From: Micavibrio sp. UBA2137
Lineage (GTDB): Bacteria > Pseudomonadota > Alphaproteobacteria > Micavibrionales > Micavibrionaceae
Assembly: GCA_002328415.1 (NCBI GenBank)
Contig: DCXL01000004.1
Location: forward strand, 258,166 to 322,165
Length of the DNA: 64,000 nucleotides
Direction of reading: 5' to 3'
A model generated the notes under the pieces. It saw only the letters and a program-made list of their open reading frames with translations, was not told the DNA's origin and searched no databases. Below are positions 40,324 to 49,714 of the stretch, piece after piece. Position numbers and translations under genes: made by a program. How positions within the stretch are numbered: position 1 is the first letter of the stretch; each line of letters starts with the position of its first letter.

Positions 40324-40824
40324 TTATGCAACATCCTTAAGGGTGTCAGGCAATTCTTTTACTGTCTTTTTAACAAGCGCATCATGAGATTTTTCGTCCA
40401 AACGCTGCATTAAGATTTGCGTTGTTGCGGCTATAGCTAGCTCAGAAGCTTTAGACTTCATATGTTCAACGGCATCAGCCTCCATACGCTTAAGGCGTTG
40501 ATCTAACCATTTTTCACGGCGCGAAGCGCTTTCCTTCATTTGAGAAGAGGCTTTCTTCTGAATACCCTTGGCATGTTCCTTTGCAGTTTCAATTATACGC
40601 TTTGCCTCTTGATCGGCTTCACGCTGCTTGCGTTGGAACTGCGCAAGTAATTCTTGCGCCTCGATACGAAGATTCTCAGCAGTATCAATATCGTTTTTGA
40701 TTTTCTCAATACGGCTATCAAGCGCATTTAAAACGCTTCTGCGTCCAAGTTTATAGCTAACAACTGCAAAGATAATAAATGAGATGAGAACCCAGTTATT
40801 TGTATCTTGAAAAAAACTTTCCAT
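40324..40824 (-). CDS. atpF: ATP synthase F0 subunit b
   Basis: The 166-residue protein has one N-terminal membrane helix (about 8-26, NWVLISFIIFAVVSY) and a long charged coiled coil (RIEKIKNDIDTAENL to READQEAKRI). The C-terminal end contacts the delta subunit. It is the second b-type subunit of the pair usual in alphaproteobacteria. It lies two bases after atpF' and forms part of the peripheral stalk. Confidence 0.93.
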   Translation of the reverse strand: MESFFQDTNNWVLISFIIFAVVSYKLGRRSVLNALDSRIEKIKNDIDTAENLRIEAQELLAQFQRKQREADQEAKRIIETAKEHAKGIQKKASSQMKESASRREKWLDQRLKRMEADAVEHMKSKASELAIAATTQILMQRLDEKSHDALVKKTVKELPDTLKDVA

Positions 40825-40826
40825 GA

Positions 40827-41438
40827 TTATGCAGCCTCTTTTGTATCGGTATCGTTTGCAATTTCACCAACAAGCTTTTGAACCTCAGCTGGTTTAATTG
40901 AAATATCCGCAAGTTTTTCTACTGCTTCAGCAGTTAATACGGCCACCATCGATTCAAGTTCAGCCATAACCTGAGCCTTTGACTTTTCAATAGATTTTTC
41001 AAGCTTGGCCATTTCCTTTTCCGCGCGTGCGCGAAATTCGGCCTCGGCCTTTGCCATATCAGCCTTAATTTTGTCTTCAACTTTTGTAATTTCGCTTGTT
41101 GAATTTAGACGTGCCTTGGCAAGGTTAGCTTCATATGTTTCCTGAACCGCCTTGGCCTTGGCTGTTAAATTCTCAGCCTCTTCCATTTCGCTCTCAATCA
41201 AATTACGACGATTATCAATAACCTTTGAAAGTGCAGGTAAAGTCTTGTTTGCAAAAAAGAGGTAGAGAAGTCCGAACATGACAAAAAGCCAGAATATTTG
41301 GCTTGGGAACCATGTTGGATCAAATTGCGGCAGTCCTTTTTCAGCAGCCTCGCCATGCGCCTCAGTAGCAGCGAATGTAACATCCGATACGAGAAGGGTA
41401 AGGGCAAAAAAACCAAATTGTGAAAACCGCAATTTCAT
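40827..41438 (-). CDS. atpG: ATP synthase F0 subunit b'
   Basis: The 203-residue protein has a hydrophobic N-terminus that looks like a signal segment (about 7-24). A membrane helix follows near 48-67 (SQIFWLFVMFGLLYLFF), then FANKTLPALSKVIDNRR near 62-78 and a long coiled coil. The extra N-terminal segment is seen in other alphaproteobacterial b' subunits. It pairs with b in the peripheral stalk. Confidence 0.92.
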   Translation of the reverse strand: MKLRFSQFGFFALTLLVSDVTFAATEAHGEAAEKGLPQFDPTWFPSQIFWLFVMFGLLYLFFANKTLPALSKVIDNRRNLIESEMEEAENLTAKAKAVQETYEANLAKARLNSTSEITKVEDKIKADMAKAEAEFRARAEKEMAKLEKSIEKSKAQVMAELESMVAVLTAEAVEKLADISIKPAEVQKLVGEIANDTDTKEAA

Positions 41439-41462
41439 TCGTTTAGACTTTCAGCTTATTTC

Positions 41463-41687
41463 TTAACCGAAAACAAGAGCAAGAGAGATAACCAATGCGA
41501 AAATCGCAAGAGCTTCTGTCAAAGCAAATGTCAAAAAGAATTTCTTGTCAAGAATCTCTGCTGCGCCAGGGTTGCGTCCAACAGCTTCGTTGTATGAAGC
41601 AAAGATCATTCCCAAGCCAAGACCAACGCCTAGTAGTGGTAGAAGCGCAATTGCTCCAGCTAGTAGTTTTACTGCTTCCAATTCCAT
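41463..41687 (-). CDS. atpE: ATP synthase F0 subunit c
   Basis: The 74-residue protein has two membrane helices joined by a GRNPG polar loop (37-41). The proton-carrying Glu58 lies in helix 2 (LTFALTEALAIFAL). Helix 1 holds the glycine-rich GVGLGLGMIF. This is the rotor ring subunit. A separate promoter appears to lie in the 119-base gap upstream. Confidence 0.97.
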   Translation of the reverse strand: MELEAVKLLAGAIALLPLLGVGLGLGMIFASYNEAVGRNPGAAEILDKKFFLTFALTEALAIFALVISLALVFG

Positions 41688-41750
41688 AATTGTAGTTCCT
41701 TCCTTTATGTTTTATTGGATATCAATTTGTTAACTCTAAATTCGTTTCGG

Positions 41751-41778
41751 ATAGTACAGATTTTCAAGCCCTTTACAA
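41751..41778 (-). promoter_or_regulatory. Candidate promoter for atpE
   Basis: On the minus strand TTGTAA (41778-41773) and TACTAT (41756-41751) are separated by 16 bases, in the gap between atpB and atpE. A CCCTTGTAAAGGG hairpin overlaps the -35. A promoter here would allow extra expression of the high-copy c subunit. Confidence 0.4.
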
Positions 41779-41806
41779 GGGAAAGTCTGACAAAATATCC
41801 TTATTT

Positions 41807-42553
41807 TTAATGCTCAATCTCTAATGCATCCTTTAAATAGATACAGCTCAAAATTGTAAATACGTAAGCTTGCAGATAGGCAATTAAAAGCTCAAAGGCA
41901 ATAAGCACTGCGTTAAACACTGTTGGAACAATGGCGGCTAAATAGCCAACTGATCCCAATGCAATGAAGCTGACTGCAAAACCTGCAAATACCTTTAAAA
42001 CGATGTGCCCAGCCATCATGTTTGCAAACAAACGCACAGATAATGTTATCGGACGTACGAAAAACGATACTAGCTCAAGCACAAAGATGAAGGGGGCTAG
42101 CCAAACGGGTGTTCCTGGTGGAATAAACAGGCTAAAGAAATGAAAGCCATGCTTAAAAAATCCGATGACAATAACCATCATGAAAATCATAAGCGCAAGT
42201 GCAACGGTCACGATGATGTGTGATGTGTATGTAAATGAAAACGGGATAAGTCCAAGAGAGTTACCCAGCATCACAACAACAAAAAGTGTAAAGATAAGAG
42301 GAAAGAACTTACGTCCCTTTGGGCCAACATTTTCCCGAATCATGGACGCTATGAACTCGTAGAGCATTTCGGAGGCCATTTGTAGGCGACCTGGCACCTG
42401 CGCCTTTGGTTTTACAGCTAGTGTCATAAATATAAGTGACACAACGACGCCAATAGCCATCCAAAGCGATGAATTTGTAAAAGAGACATCAAAATTACCA
42501 ACATGAAGCGGAAGAAGAGGGGTAATTTCAAACTGTTTCAGTGGATTTGCCAT
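41807..42553 (-). CDS. atpB: ATP synthase F0 subunit a
   Basis: The 248-residue protein has five or six membrane helices and the essential Arg174 in TLSVRLFANMMAGH. MLGNSLGLIPFSFT lies near 95, and a C-terminal helix has LIAYLQAYVFTIL. It forms the proton half-channels against the c ring. It lies between atpI and atpE. Confidence 0.96.
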   Translation of the reverse strand: MANPLKQFEITPLLPLHVGNFDVSFTNSSLWMAIGVVVSLIFMTLAVKPKAQVPGRLQMASEMLYEFIASMIRENVGPKGRKFFPLIFTLFVVVMLGNSLGLIPFSFTYTSHIIVTVALALMIFMMVIVIGFFKHGFHFFSLFIPPGTPVWLAPFIFVLELVSFFVRPITLSVRLFANMMAGHIVLKVFAGFAVSFIALGSVGYLAAIVPTVFNAVLIAFELLIAYLQAYVFTILSCIYLKDALEIEH

Positions 42554-42628
42554 TCTTTATATCCTGTAACTCTTTGATATTTCTATATTTGTATATGCCA
42601 TCAAGGATATCCCTTGAAACCTTGCGCC

Positions 42629-42982
42629 TTATTTACCCTTTTTTTGACGTTTATGCAACTCCGCAAAGCCGACTCCAGTGCCAATTTTTTGTGTAATTTT
42701 GTAAATATTCAGAAATGCAGAGCAAACGCCAAGTAATAAGAAGGCAATAAAGAGGAAAGGCTTTGTTTCAAAATACATGTCCAAACCATAGCCAATGCCG
42801 CCACCAGCAACTAATCCAACAAGAAGCTCTGTTCCGGCACGAATACCCAGTTGCATATTTTCATTTTCTACCTGTTCTGCTGCCTCGCGCTTGAGGGTTT
42901 CCTCGGTGGGTTTTCCAACACCAGCATTACGTGCATTACGCAGTTTTTCTTCCATGCTTTGTGTTTCGTTGTTATCAGACAT
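42629..42982 (-). CDS. atpI: AtpI, ATP synthase assembly protein
   Basis: The 117-residue protein has a charged N-terminal region and two membrane helices (about 50-70 and 74-95). The GLVAGGGIGYGLDMYFETKPF motif of the AtpI/AtpZ family lies near 55-75. It assists c-ring assembly or magnesium entry. It is the first gene of the F0 operon, nine bases after smc. Confidence 0.9.
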   Translation of the reverse strand: MSDNNETQSMEEKLRNARNAGVGKPTEETLKREAAEQVENENMQLGIRAGTELLVGLVAGGGIGYGLDMYFETKPFLFIAFLLLGVCSAFLNIYKITQKIGTGVGFAELHKRQKKGK

Positions 42983-42991
42983 AAACTTTAT

Positions 42992-45900
42992 CTATTCCGC
43001 GACATCCAGAAAGTCGAGTTTTTGCTGTAAATCCACCGAGACAAGCTGTGAGACACCTTGTTCAGCCATAGTAACGCCGTAAAGCCTGTCCATACGTGCC
43101 ATGGTCATGCGATGGTGCGTAATAACAAGGAAGCGTGTTGAGCCATTGGCTACCATTTCCTCAAGCAGCGTGCATACGCGGTCTACATTCGCATCATCAA
43201 GTGGTGCATCAATCTCGTCTAGCACACAGATGGGAGAGGGGGTTGTTAGGAACATCGCAAAGATAAGGGCAATAGAAGTGAGTGTTTGCTCGCCCCCAGA
43301 TAGCAATGAGAGCGACTGTAAGGATTTTCCAGGAGGTTGCGCATAAATCTCAAGGCCAGCCTCAAGAATGTCATCTGACTCAATCATCTCCAGATGTGCC
43401 TTGCCGCCATTAAACAGACGCGAGAATAATTTCTGAAAGTAACCATCAATAATTTTAAACGCAGCGGTCAAGCGCGTGCGTGCCTCGTCATTCAATTTTT
43501 GAATTGCCGTTTCTAGTTCAGAGATAGCCTGCGACAAATCGTTTTGCTCGGCTAAAATTGAGCCGAGCTGCTTTTCAATTTCCGTAGCTTCTGATTCTGC
43601 GCGCAAGTTTACCGCACCGATCGCCTCTCTATCTCTGACAAGGCGTTCCTTGCGGTTTTTAAGATCTTCAGCACTTCCTGTTTTTATCTGCCCATTTTCA
43701 GTATCTTTGCACTTCGCAAGGGCTTCGGCCTCTGATGCCATTAATTCAGCTGGATCACATTCGAAACGCTCCTCGATGGATTGTTGCATATGTGCCTTTG
43801 ATTGATTTGTAGCCTCTAAGGTTGCCATGGCACGCCCGCGTGCCTCACGTGCATCCTGATATTGCGTTTCTTTATCTTTCAATGCCTGTCGTGTATCTGT
43901 GACCTCTTGCTCCAATTTGGCAAGCTTGTCCTGTAATTCCTGCTTACGACGTTCAAGAGCGCCAATCCCATCAAGGATGCCTGTAATCTCGGCTCGAATT
44001 TCTGTGGGACGTCCTTCATTCTCTTTAAGTTTACTTCGCGCAGATACCTCACGTTCAGCTAGTTTTTCAAGCTGGTCTTTGGCACGAATGACTCGGTTCT
44101 GAAGATTAACACGTTCATCAGTAATAGCGTGTAGGCGCATTTGGCGTCTTTTGTTATCGCTTTCCACACGGTCCAATTCAGCGCGCGCCGAATGGTAGGA
44201 AGTTTGTGCTTCATCAAGTTTTTTCTTCTTTTCCTGCAATGCTTCATCGTCAGTTTGCGACTCTAAAGCAGCCTTTGAGATTTTAAGGCTTTCTTGCTCA
44301 GCTTCTAATTCGGCTTCGGTCGTTTCAATCTGCGTCTTTACATTCGATAAAGATTCTTCCAAACGAATGCGCTCTTCTGTTTGTTTATCTAACTTTGTTG
44401 AGAAGAGCTTTAAGTCTCGACGTGCGTTTGAAACTTTTGCCTCTTTTTCTGAAAAAAGCTGCTTTAGCTCTGAGATTTTTTCTTTAGCAGATGAAATGTC
44501 TGTTTCTTTATTTTCAATCTTACTGGTTAATGCCTGTACCTTTTTATCTAGTGAAGGACGTTGCGCAATTAAGTCTTTTAATTCGTTTTTTTGTTTAAGG
44601 AGGGAAGCTTGCAGGTCAGGCGCTTCGGCATCGATAGTATATCCATCCCATCTTTGATAACGACCATCGGCGCTCACTACAGATTGTCCAAATTGAAGAT
44701 GAGAGCTTACAGTTTCAAAAGTGTGATTATCCTCTACATAGGCGACCATTTGCAGCGCAAGGTGCAGCGTGACAGGTGCCTCAACATAATCTGCCAAAGT
44801 TTTAATGTCATTAGCAAAGCGCGGTGCGTTTTTCAGATTAAGGGGTGTTTTTGTCCATTTCTTTTTTGCGCTATTATCAAGAGAGGCCGTTATAGCTTCG
44901 CCCAATGCACGCGAAAGGGCATTTTCAGCACCTTTTTTCGGGTTTAACATGGACAGAACTGGTTGCTCTTGTGTTTCGCTATCAGTCTCTAAAATAGATT
45001 GGAGCGTACTAATTTTTGCCGTACAGGTGGCCTGCTTACTCTCAGCCTCTGACAGCTCTTTACGAAGAGACGCTATTGCCTCCTGTTGATTTTCCAACTC
45101 ATTTTCGGCATCAGCGCGTTTTTCTCTTAACGTCGCAATCTCAGCTTCAAGCTTTGTGATTTCTTTTTCAAGTACGTCACCCTTTTCCTTTGAAGGGGAC
45201 TGGCTGTCAAACGTATCCTTCTGGGTAAGAAGTGACTTTTTCTTCTCAGTCAGACTGGAAAGCGCAGATTTAAGTTTTTCAATAGCACTTGTTGCGCTAT
45301 CAACACGCGCTTTATTCTCGGCATAAGTCTTCATGCTTGCTGAATAAGTCGCATCAAGCTCATCAACCTGTTTTTTTTGTGTAACCAGATTCTTTTGAAG
45401 TTCTTTGATTTTGGCGTCCTGGTTTTCATTACTGCGGCGCAAGATCTTTTCTTCGGACTCCAATTTTTCAATAACAGAGGTGTTTTCAATCAGATTGGCT
45501 TTTTCGTGTTCTTGATCCTCGACCAGACCTTCAATTTGCGTTTTTAGATCACTTAAAACCTGCTCCAGTCTCTTTTCTTCTTCCTCAAGGCGCTGAAGCG
45601 TAATATTTTGTGTTTGCCAGATGGTTGTCGCCTCTGTAGCGCTTTCACGTACAGAGGGAATGTCCTTTAGTTGTGTCTCAAGCGTTTTATTGAGTTGCGC
45701 AATCACGGTCATTTTTTCGGCAACGGACCCTTCAGCTTGTTTCACATGCGCTTGTGCTTGCTCACAGGCTGTTTCTGCCTGAAGCCATTCGATGGAGGCT
45801 AATAAGCGTTCGAGTTGCGCAATTTCCTGATTTAAGGATTTATAGCGTTGTGCCTGACGAGCTTGCCTCTTAAGTGAATTATATTGTGTTTCAAGGCCTC

Positions 45901-46498
45901 CAATTGAGTCCTGTATTCGTGCAAGGTTTGTACTGGCTGCCTTTAACCGTATCTCTGCCTCGTGACGTCTTGCATAAAGGCCAGAAATACCAGCTGACTC
46001 CTCTAAAATTTTACGACGCTCCAGAGGTTTGGCATTAATCATTTCTGTGACGCGACCTTGCGAAACAAGGGCAGGGGAGTTAGCTCCAACAACCATATCA
46101 GCAAAAAGCATTTGCACGTCACGTGCGCGTACGACCTTACCATTGATGCGATAGGTTGACCCCTGATCTTTATCAATACGGCGAATAACCTCTATTTCCT
46201 CAAATTGTGAAAATTGGGTAGGCGCTGTCTTGTCGCTATTATCAAGATGAACAGTAACCTCTGCGAAATTGCGCGAGGCGCGCTTGGCTGTTCCGTTAAA
46301 AATAACGTCTTCCATGCCACCGCCACGCATGCGCTTGGGTGAGTTTTCACCCATAACCCAGCGTAAAGCCTCAGTTAGGTTCGACTTTCCACACCCATTT
46401 GGTCCAACAATACCAGTCAGACCTTCACCAATTTCGATTTCGGTACTGTCAACGAACGACTTAAAGCCGTTTAAACGCAGTTTTGTAAATTGAACCAT
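42992..46498 (-). CDS. smc: Chromosome segregation ATPase SMC
   Basis: The 1168-residue protein has an N-terminal Walker A GPNGCGKS (32-39), then a long coiled coil. A hinge region lies about 520-640 (VYAD-like YVEAPVTLHLALQMV), and a second coiled coil follows. The C-terminal head has LSGGEQ (1066-1071) and Walker B VLDEIDAP (1092-1099). It compacts and separates chromosomes with ScpAB. The length is normal. It lies 30 bases after the DsbA-like gene and nine before atpI. Confidence 0.97.
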   Translation of the reverse strand: MVQFTKLRLNGFKSFVDSTEIEIGEGLTGIVGPNGCGKSNLTEALRWVMGENSPKRMRGGGMEDVIFNGTAKRASRNFAEVTVHLDNSDKTAPTQFSQFEEIEVIRRIDKDQGSTYRINGKVVRARDVQMLFADMVVGANSPALVSQGRVTEMINAKPLERRKILEESAGISGLYARRHEAEIRLKAASTNLARIQDSIGGLETQYNSLKRQARQAQRYKSLNQEIAQLERLLASIEWLQAETACEQAQAHVKQAEGSVAEKMTVIAQLNKTLETQLKDIPSVRESATEATTIWQTQNITLQRLEEEEKRLEQVLSDLKTQIEGLVEDQEHEKANLIENTSVIEKLESEEKILRRSNENQDAKIKELQKNLVTQKKQVDELDATYSASMKTYAENKARVDSATSAIEKLKSALSSLTEKKKSLLTQKDTFDSQSPSKEKGDVLEKEITKLEAEIATLREKRADAENELENQQEAIASLRKELSEAESKQATCTAKISTLQSILETDSETQEQPVLSMLNPKKGAENALSRALGEAITASLDNSAKKKWTKTPLNLKNAPRFANDIKTLADYVEAPVTLHLALQMVAYVEDNHTFETVSSHLQFGQSVVSADGRYQRWDGYTIDAEAPDLQASLLKQKNELKDLIAQRPSLDKKVQALTSKIENKETDISSAKEKISELKQLFSEKEAKVSNARRDLKLFSTKLDKQTEERIRLEESLSNVKTQIETTEAELEAEQESLKISKAALESQTDDEALQEKKKKLDEAQTSYHSARAELDRVESDNKRRQMRLHAITDERVNLQNRVIRAKDQLEKLAEREVSARSKLKENEGRPTEIRAEITGILDGIGALERRKQELQDKLAKLEQEVTDTRQALKDKETQYQDAREARGRAMATLEATNQSKAHMQQSIEERFECDPAELMASEAEALAKCKDTENGQIKTGSAEDLKNRKERLVRDREAIGAVNLRAESEATEIEKQLGSILAEQNDLSQAISELETAIQKLNDEARTRLTAAFKIIDGYFQKLFSRLFNGGKAHLEMIESDDILEAGLEIYAQPPGKSLQSLSLLSGGEQTLTSIALIFAMFLTTPSPICVLDEIDAPLDDANVDRVCTLLEEMVANGSTRFLVITHHRMTMARMDRLYGVTMAEQGVSQLVSVDLQQKLDFLDVAE

Positions 46499-46528
46499 TC
46501 TTTTCTAGTCGCTCAGGAGAAAGCCTGA

Positions 46529-47473
46529 TTATTCACCCTCGGTTGTCGTGGTCTCATCTGTTGTTTCCTCAGCCATTGCGTCATCAGATGGTGCGCTCTC
46601 CATAGTGTCACCCATCGTTTTGATACCCTTATCAGCAAGCAATGCATCAAAGCGCTTTACGAAAATTTCATAAGGCTGATTACCAACAAGTGTGCTGTCC
46701 TCGTTAATGACGAATGTTGGTGTTGATTTAATTTCATACTTTTGTGAGGCTTCCTGAACACGCGATGTAAGCGCTTTTTGTAGGTCCTCATTTGTTAGAC
46801 AGGCATTGAAATCATCCTCTGACATGCCAGCCAATTTTGCATTTTGCTTCAGCTTTTCAATATGGTCGCCTGAACCAAAAGCCCATTGGTCCTGTGTTTG
46901 ATAAAGAAGCGTTTGGAATTTTTCGTACTTATCAGAAGGCATACAGCGCAAGATAAGCGTTGCATCAAGAGCGGCTTTGTTTAAAGGGAACTCGCGGAAA
47001 ATCATACGCACCTTATTTGTGTCAATATAATCCTGCTTGATACGCGGATAGGTATTTAAGTGGAATGAACCGCAGTGCGAACATGTTAATGAGCTGTATT
47101 GCACAATTTGAATAGGGGCAAGCTCATCACCAACTGCAAAATCTTGTAATTCACCTGTTGTGCTTGAGATTTGTGTAAAGTCACCTGTTTTATCCTCCTC
47201 AAGCTTGATGCTCTCATCATTTACAGGTTCGGCTTCTGGATCCTCACTAAAGTTTTCAACATCTGTATCAAGAACAACTGAACCATCCTCGTCTGACATG
47301 GCAATTTCTGTTAAATCGTCCTCAACCATAATGGGTTCTGATGACGTTACGAGTGAGTCACCTAGCGAGCTTTCACTTTTATTTGTGCTGTAGAGGTAAT
47401 AAAGCGCACTTCCCAAGGCAATCAAAACGATTGCTATAATGATACCTGATGTTTTCTTTGATCCAGTTGACAT
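46529..47473 (-). CDS. DsbA family thioredoxin-like protein with membrane anchor
   Basis: The 314-residue protein has an N-terminal membrane anchor (about 12-28, IIIAIVLIALGSALYYL) and an acidic linker of about 70 residues. A DsbA-type domain then has the CSHC active site near 135 and the cis-proline loop STPTFVIN near 253. The tail is acidic and threonine-rich. It likely oxidises or isomerises disulfides in the periplasm; the cysteine-rich secreted proteins at 5792-12846 are possible clients. A similar DsbA-SMC neighbourhood occurs in other alphaproteobacteria. Confidence 0.88.
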   Translation of the reverse strand: MSTGSKKTSGIIIAIVLIALGSALYYLYSTNKSESSLGDSLVTSSEPIMVEDDLTEIAMSDEDGSVVLDTDVENFSEDPEAEPVNDESIKLEEDKTGDFTQISSTTGELQDFAVGDELAPIQIVQYSSLTCSHCGSFHLNTYPRIKQDYIDTNKVRMIFREFPLNKAALDATLILRCMPSDKYEKFQTLLYQTQDQWAFGSGDHIEKLKQNAKLAGMSEDDFNACLTNEDLQKALTSRVQEASQKYEIKSTPTFVINEDSTLVGNQPYEIFVKRFDALLADKGIKTMGDTMESAPSDDAMAEETTDETTTTEGE

Positions 47474-47495
47474 ATGCTACTGCTTCCTTTCATAA

Positions 47496-47563
47496 GCCTG
47501 GTACAAGATTGACACCAGGCATGTTGCGAACATGTAATTAGAATGCCCGTATACTGGCATTTA
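47496..47563 (-). promoter_or_regulatory. Three inverted repeats in the leader of the DsbA-like gene
   Basis: The plus strand shows GCCTGGT...ACCAGGC (47496-47520, 7-base arms), CATGTT-GCG-AACATG (47520-47534) and AATGCC...GGCATT (about 47543-47562). They crowd the 157-base gap before the gene. The first ends just before the ribosome site GAAAGGAAG. They could be operators or leader hairpins. Confidence 0.4.
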
Positions 47564-47605
47564 AAAGGGGTGGATTGCAACTGATTTAAATATCTTTAAA
47601 AAGCT

Positions 47606-47614
47606 TTATCCACA
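47606..47614 (+). promoter_or_regulatory. Perfect DnaA-box sequence
   Basis: TTATCCACA, the consensus DnaA box, lies in the gap between the OmpA-domain gene and the DsbA-like gene. A single box does not indicate an origin; it could be regulatory or chance. Confidence 0.3.
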
Positions 47615-47630
47615 AAGGCTAGAAGGCTCT

Positions 47631-48332
47631 TTAAAGTGCTCCTATGAAGACCTCTACACGGTCTTGGGGAATTTGACTGTTCTCAACAACCATATCGCTA
47701 CTTAGACTTCCTAGGGCGCGAATTTTGACACTTTTTGCCTTAACGCCTTTCTCGATGAGCCAGTCGCGTACTGATAACGCACGTGAAAGCGAATAACTGC
47801 GTGCCTTTCCGGCGCCATCTGACTCGTTGCTCTGCGCATAAGCGTGAACGTAAATCAACTTTGTATCGGGAAGCTTTTTATAAACCTTCAAATGATCCTC
47901 AAGTTGTGACATATGCGTTTGTGAAAGTGTAATGCGGTCACTTTGAAAACCTAGAATAAGCGCATCTGAATTTACTTTGCCGCTATTAGTGCCAGAGGCG
48001 ACGGGCTCTAATGATTGCGCTTCAACCTTTTCTGCTTTTACAGCCTTAAGGGGTTCACTTTTAATAATTGGCGTAATAGGCTTTGTTTCAACCTGCATGG
48101 GTTTTTTTTGAGCTGGCTTCGACGATGGTTTGGGCACAACTTTTATTGGCTCAACCAAGACCGGTGTAGTTGTAGGAGCAGGAGAAGGTTGTGGTGAAGT
48201 CACGGATGGCTCAGGCTCATCAAAAAGAGAGGTTGGTGGCGTGTAAAATTCAATTTCTTCTGAAGACACCACCATGGGCATGGTGTTCACACCTAAAACA
48301 ATGATAGCGCCAATAAGAAATCTATTTAACAC
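47631..48332 (-). CDS. OmpA C-terminal domain protein with proline-rich linker
   Basis: The 233-residue protein has an N-terminal signal or anchor (about 3-22) and a linker rich in Pro, Val and Lys (about 30-115). An OmpA-like domain follows, with ILGFQSDRITLS near 128, YAQSNESDGAGKARSYSLSRALSVRDWL near 163-190 in parts, and QDRVEVFIG at the end. Such domains bind peptidoglycan. It has no lipobox, so it is not an obvious Pal, though a Pal-like role cannot be excluded. Its start overlaps the end of the upstream phosphatase gene by 11 bases. Confidence 0.82.
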   Translation of the reverse strand: MLNRFLIGAIIVLGVNTMPMVVSSEEIEFYTPPTSLFDEPEPSVTSPQPSPAPTTTPVLVEPIKVVPKPSSKPAQKKPMQVETKPITPIIKSEPLKAVKAEKVEAQSLEPVASGTNSGKVNSDALILGFQSDRITLSQTHMSQLEDHLKVYKKLPDTKLIYVHAYAQSNESDGAGKARSYSLSRALSVRDWLIEKGVKAKSVKIRALGSLSSDMVVENSQIPQDRVEVFIGAL

Positions 48333-49119
48333 TCACAAAGCTCTCAAACTTTTTATGAAGCACAGAATTCGTGGCAATAATGGCCTCTGAATAAACAGGG
48401 TTATCGTTTTTCTTGCTCAGGGAAGTCACCGTTCCACCTGCCTCGCGCACTAGCAACATGCCAGCAGCAGCATCCCATGGGTTGTAACGGCGTTGCCAGA
48501 AGGCATCAATACGCCCTGCGGCTACATATGCCAATTCCAGAGCCATTGCTCCAAAATTACGGTAGACGATGTTCTCGGCCTTTAATTTCTCAAGGCGAAC
48601 CATAAAGCTCTCCTTGTCATTTTCGACCTGAGCATATTCTCCACCAACAACGACAGCCGCTTCCATCTTCGCCTTTGACGACACACGTAATCTCTTTCGA
48701 CCGCTGACGAAGGCACCGTCTCCGCGATCGCAGACAAACATTTCATCCATGCAAGGGTCATAAACAACAGCGGCAACGACTTCACCGGCACGTTCGAGCG
48801 CAATAGAGATACACCAGAAGGGTATGCCGTTTAGAAAGTTCATAGTCCCATCCAGCGGATCAATGATGAACACACTTTCGGTGTCCTCGCCATCAACACG
48901 ACCAGACTCCTCCATCAGAAAAGAGTAACGCGGACGCGCATCCTTAAGCTCTTCAAAGATGATTTTTTCGGCACGCTTGTCAGCGGCAGACACAAAATCA
49001 GCAGGCCCTTTTTTTGAAACCTGCAACTGATCGACTTCTCCAAAATCACGTAAAAGAGAGCGTGACGCCTTTTCGGCGGCACGTATCATGACGTTTAAAT
49101 CGGCTGTTCTTTTAGGCAC
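48322..49119 (-). CDS. Inositol monophosphatase family protein
   Basis: The 265-residue protein has the family motifs EESG near 70, DPLDGTMNFLNGIPFW near 87-102 (metal binding) and WDAAAGMLLVREAGG near 217. The size is normal. Members include SuhB-type inositol monophosphatases and histidinol phosphatases; the substrate cannot be told here. It lies 24 bases after efp and overlaps the OmpA-domain gene. Confidence 0.9.
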   Translation of the reverse strand: MPKRTADLNVMIRAAEKASRSLLRDFGEVDQLQVSKKGPADFVSAADKRAEKIIFEELKDARPRYSFLMEESGRVDGEDTESVFIIDPLDGTMNFLNGIPFWCISIALERAGEVVAAVVYDPCMDEMFVCDRGDGAFVSGRKRLRVSSKAKMEAAVVVGGEYAQVENDKESFMVRLEKLKAENIVYRNFGAMALELAYVAAGRIDAFWQRRYNPWDAAAGMLLVREAGGTVTSLSKKNDNPVYSEAIIATNSVLHKKFESFVSVK

Positions 49120-49143
49120 TTTAAAATCCTTGTGTTTGGTGGG

Positions 49144-49710
49144 TTAGTCTTTAGCTTTTTCTACGTAGGAGCCATCTTCTGTTTTGATAACAATACGTGT
49201 TCCACTTTCAATATGAGGGGGCACCATAACGCGTGCGCCATTATCAAGAACAGCTGGCTTATAAGATGTAGTGGCTGTTTGGCCTTTAACTACAGGCTCT
49301 GCCTCAACAATTTCAAATGTTGCCGTATCAGGAAGCGAACCGCTTAAGGGCTTACCTTCATAGCTTTCAACTTCGACTTCCATACCGTCTTGTAAGTAAA
49401 TGGCAGCCTCACCAAAAAGCTCTTCCTGAACGGTGATTTGCTCATATGTGCTTGTATTCATCAGAGTGATGGCTTCACCATCTTTGAAGAGGAACTGATA
49501 AGGCTCTTGATCCAATCTGATTTTTTCAACAGACTCTTGAGTTCTGAAGCGTGTATTGACCTTTGTGCCTGTTTCAATGTCGCGCATATAGGCGTTCAAA
49601 AATGCGCCACCCTTACCAGGTTGGGAAACGTCACCTTTAAGATAACGGCACAAACGTCCTTCAAATTCGATAATGTTTCCAGGCTTTAATGTATTGGCAT
49701 TAACTTTCAT
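49144..49710 (-). CDS. efp: Translation elongation factor P
   Basis: The 188-residue protein has the three-domain EF-P layout. The loop QPGKGGAF, with the modifiable Lys33, lies in domain I, and YVEKA ends the protein. VPPHIESGTRIVIKTEDG near 165 is the C-terminal signature. It rescues ribosomes stalled on proline runs, such as TolA's linker. It lies four bases after the DciA gene. Confidence 0.96.
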   Translation of the reverse strand: MKVNANTLKPGNIIEFEGRLCRYLKGDVSQPGKGGAFLNAYMRDIETGTKVNTRFRTQESVEKIRLDQEPYQFLFKDGEAITLMNTSTYEQITVQEELFGEAAIYLQDGMEVEVESYEGKPLSGSLPDTATFEIVEAEPVVKGQTATTSYKPAVLDNGARVMVPPHIESGTRIVIKTEDGSYVEKAKD

Positions 49711-49714
49711 AAAA

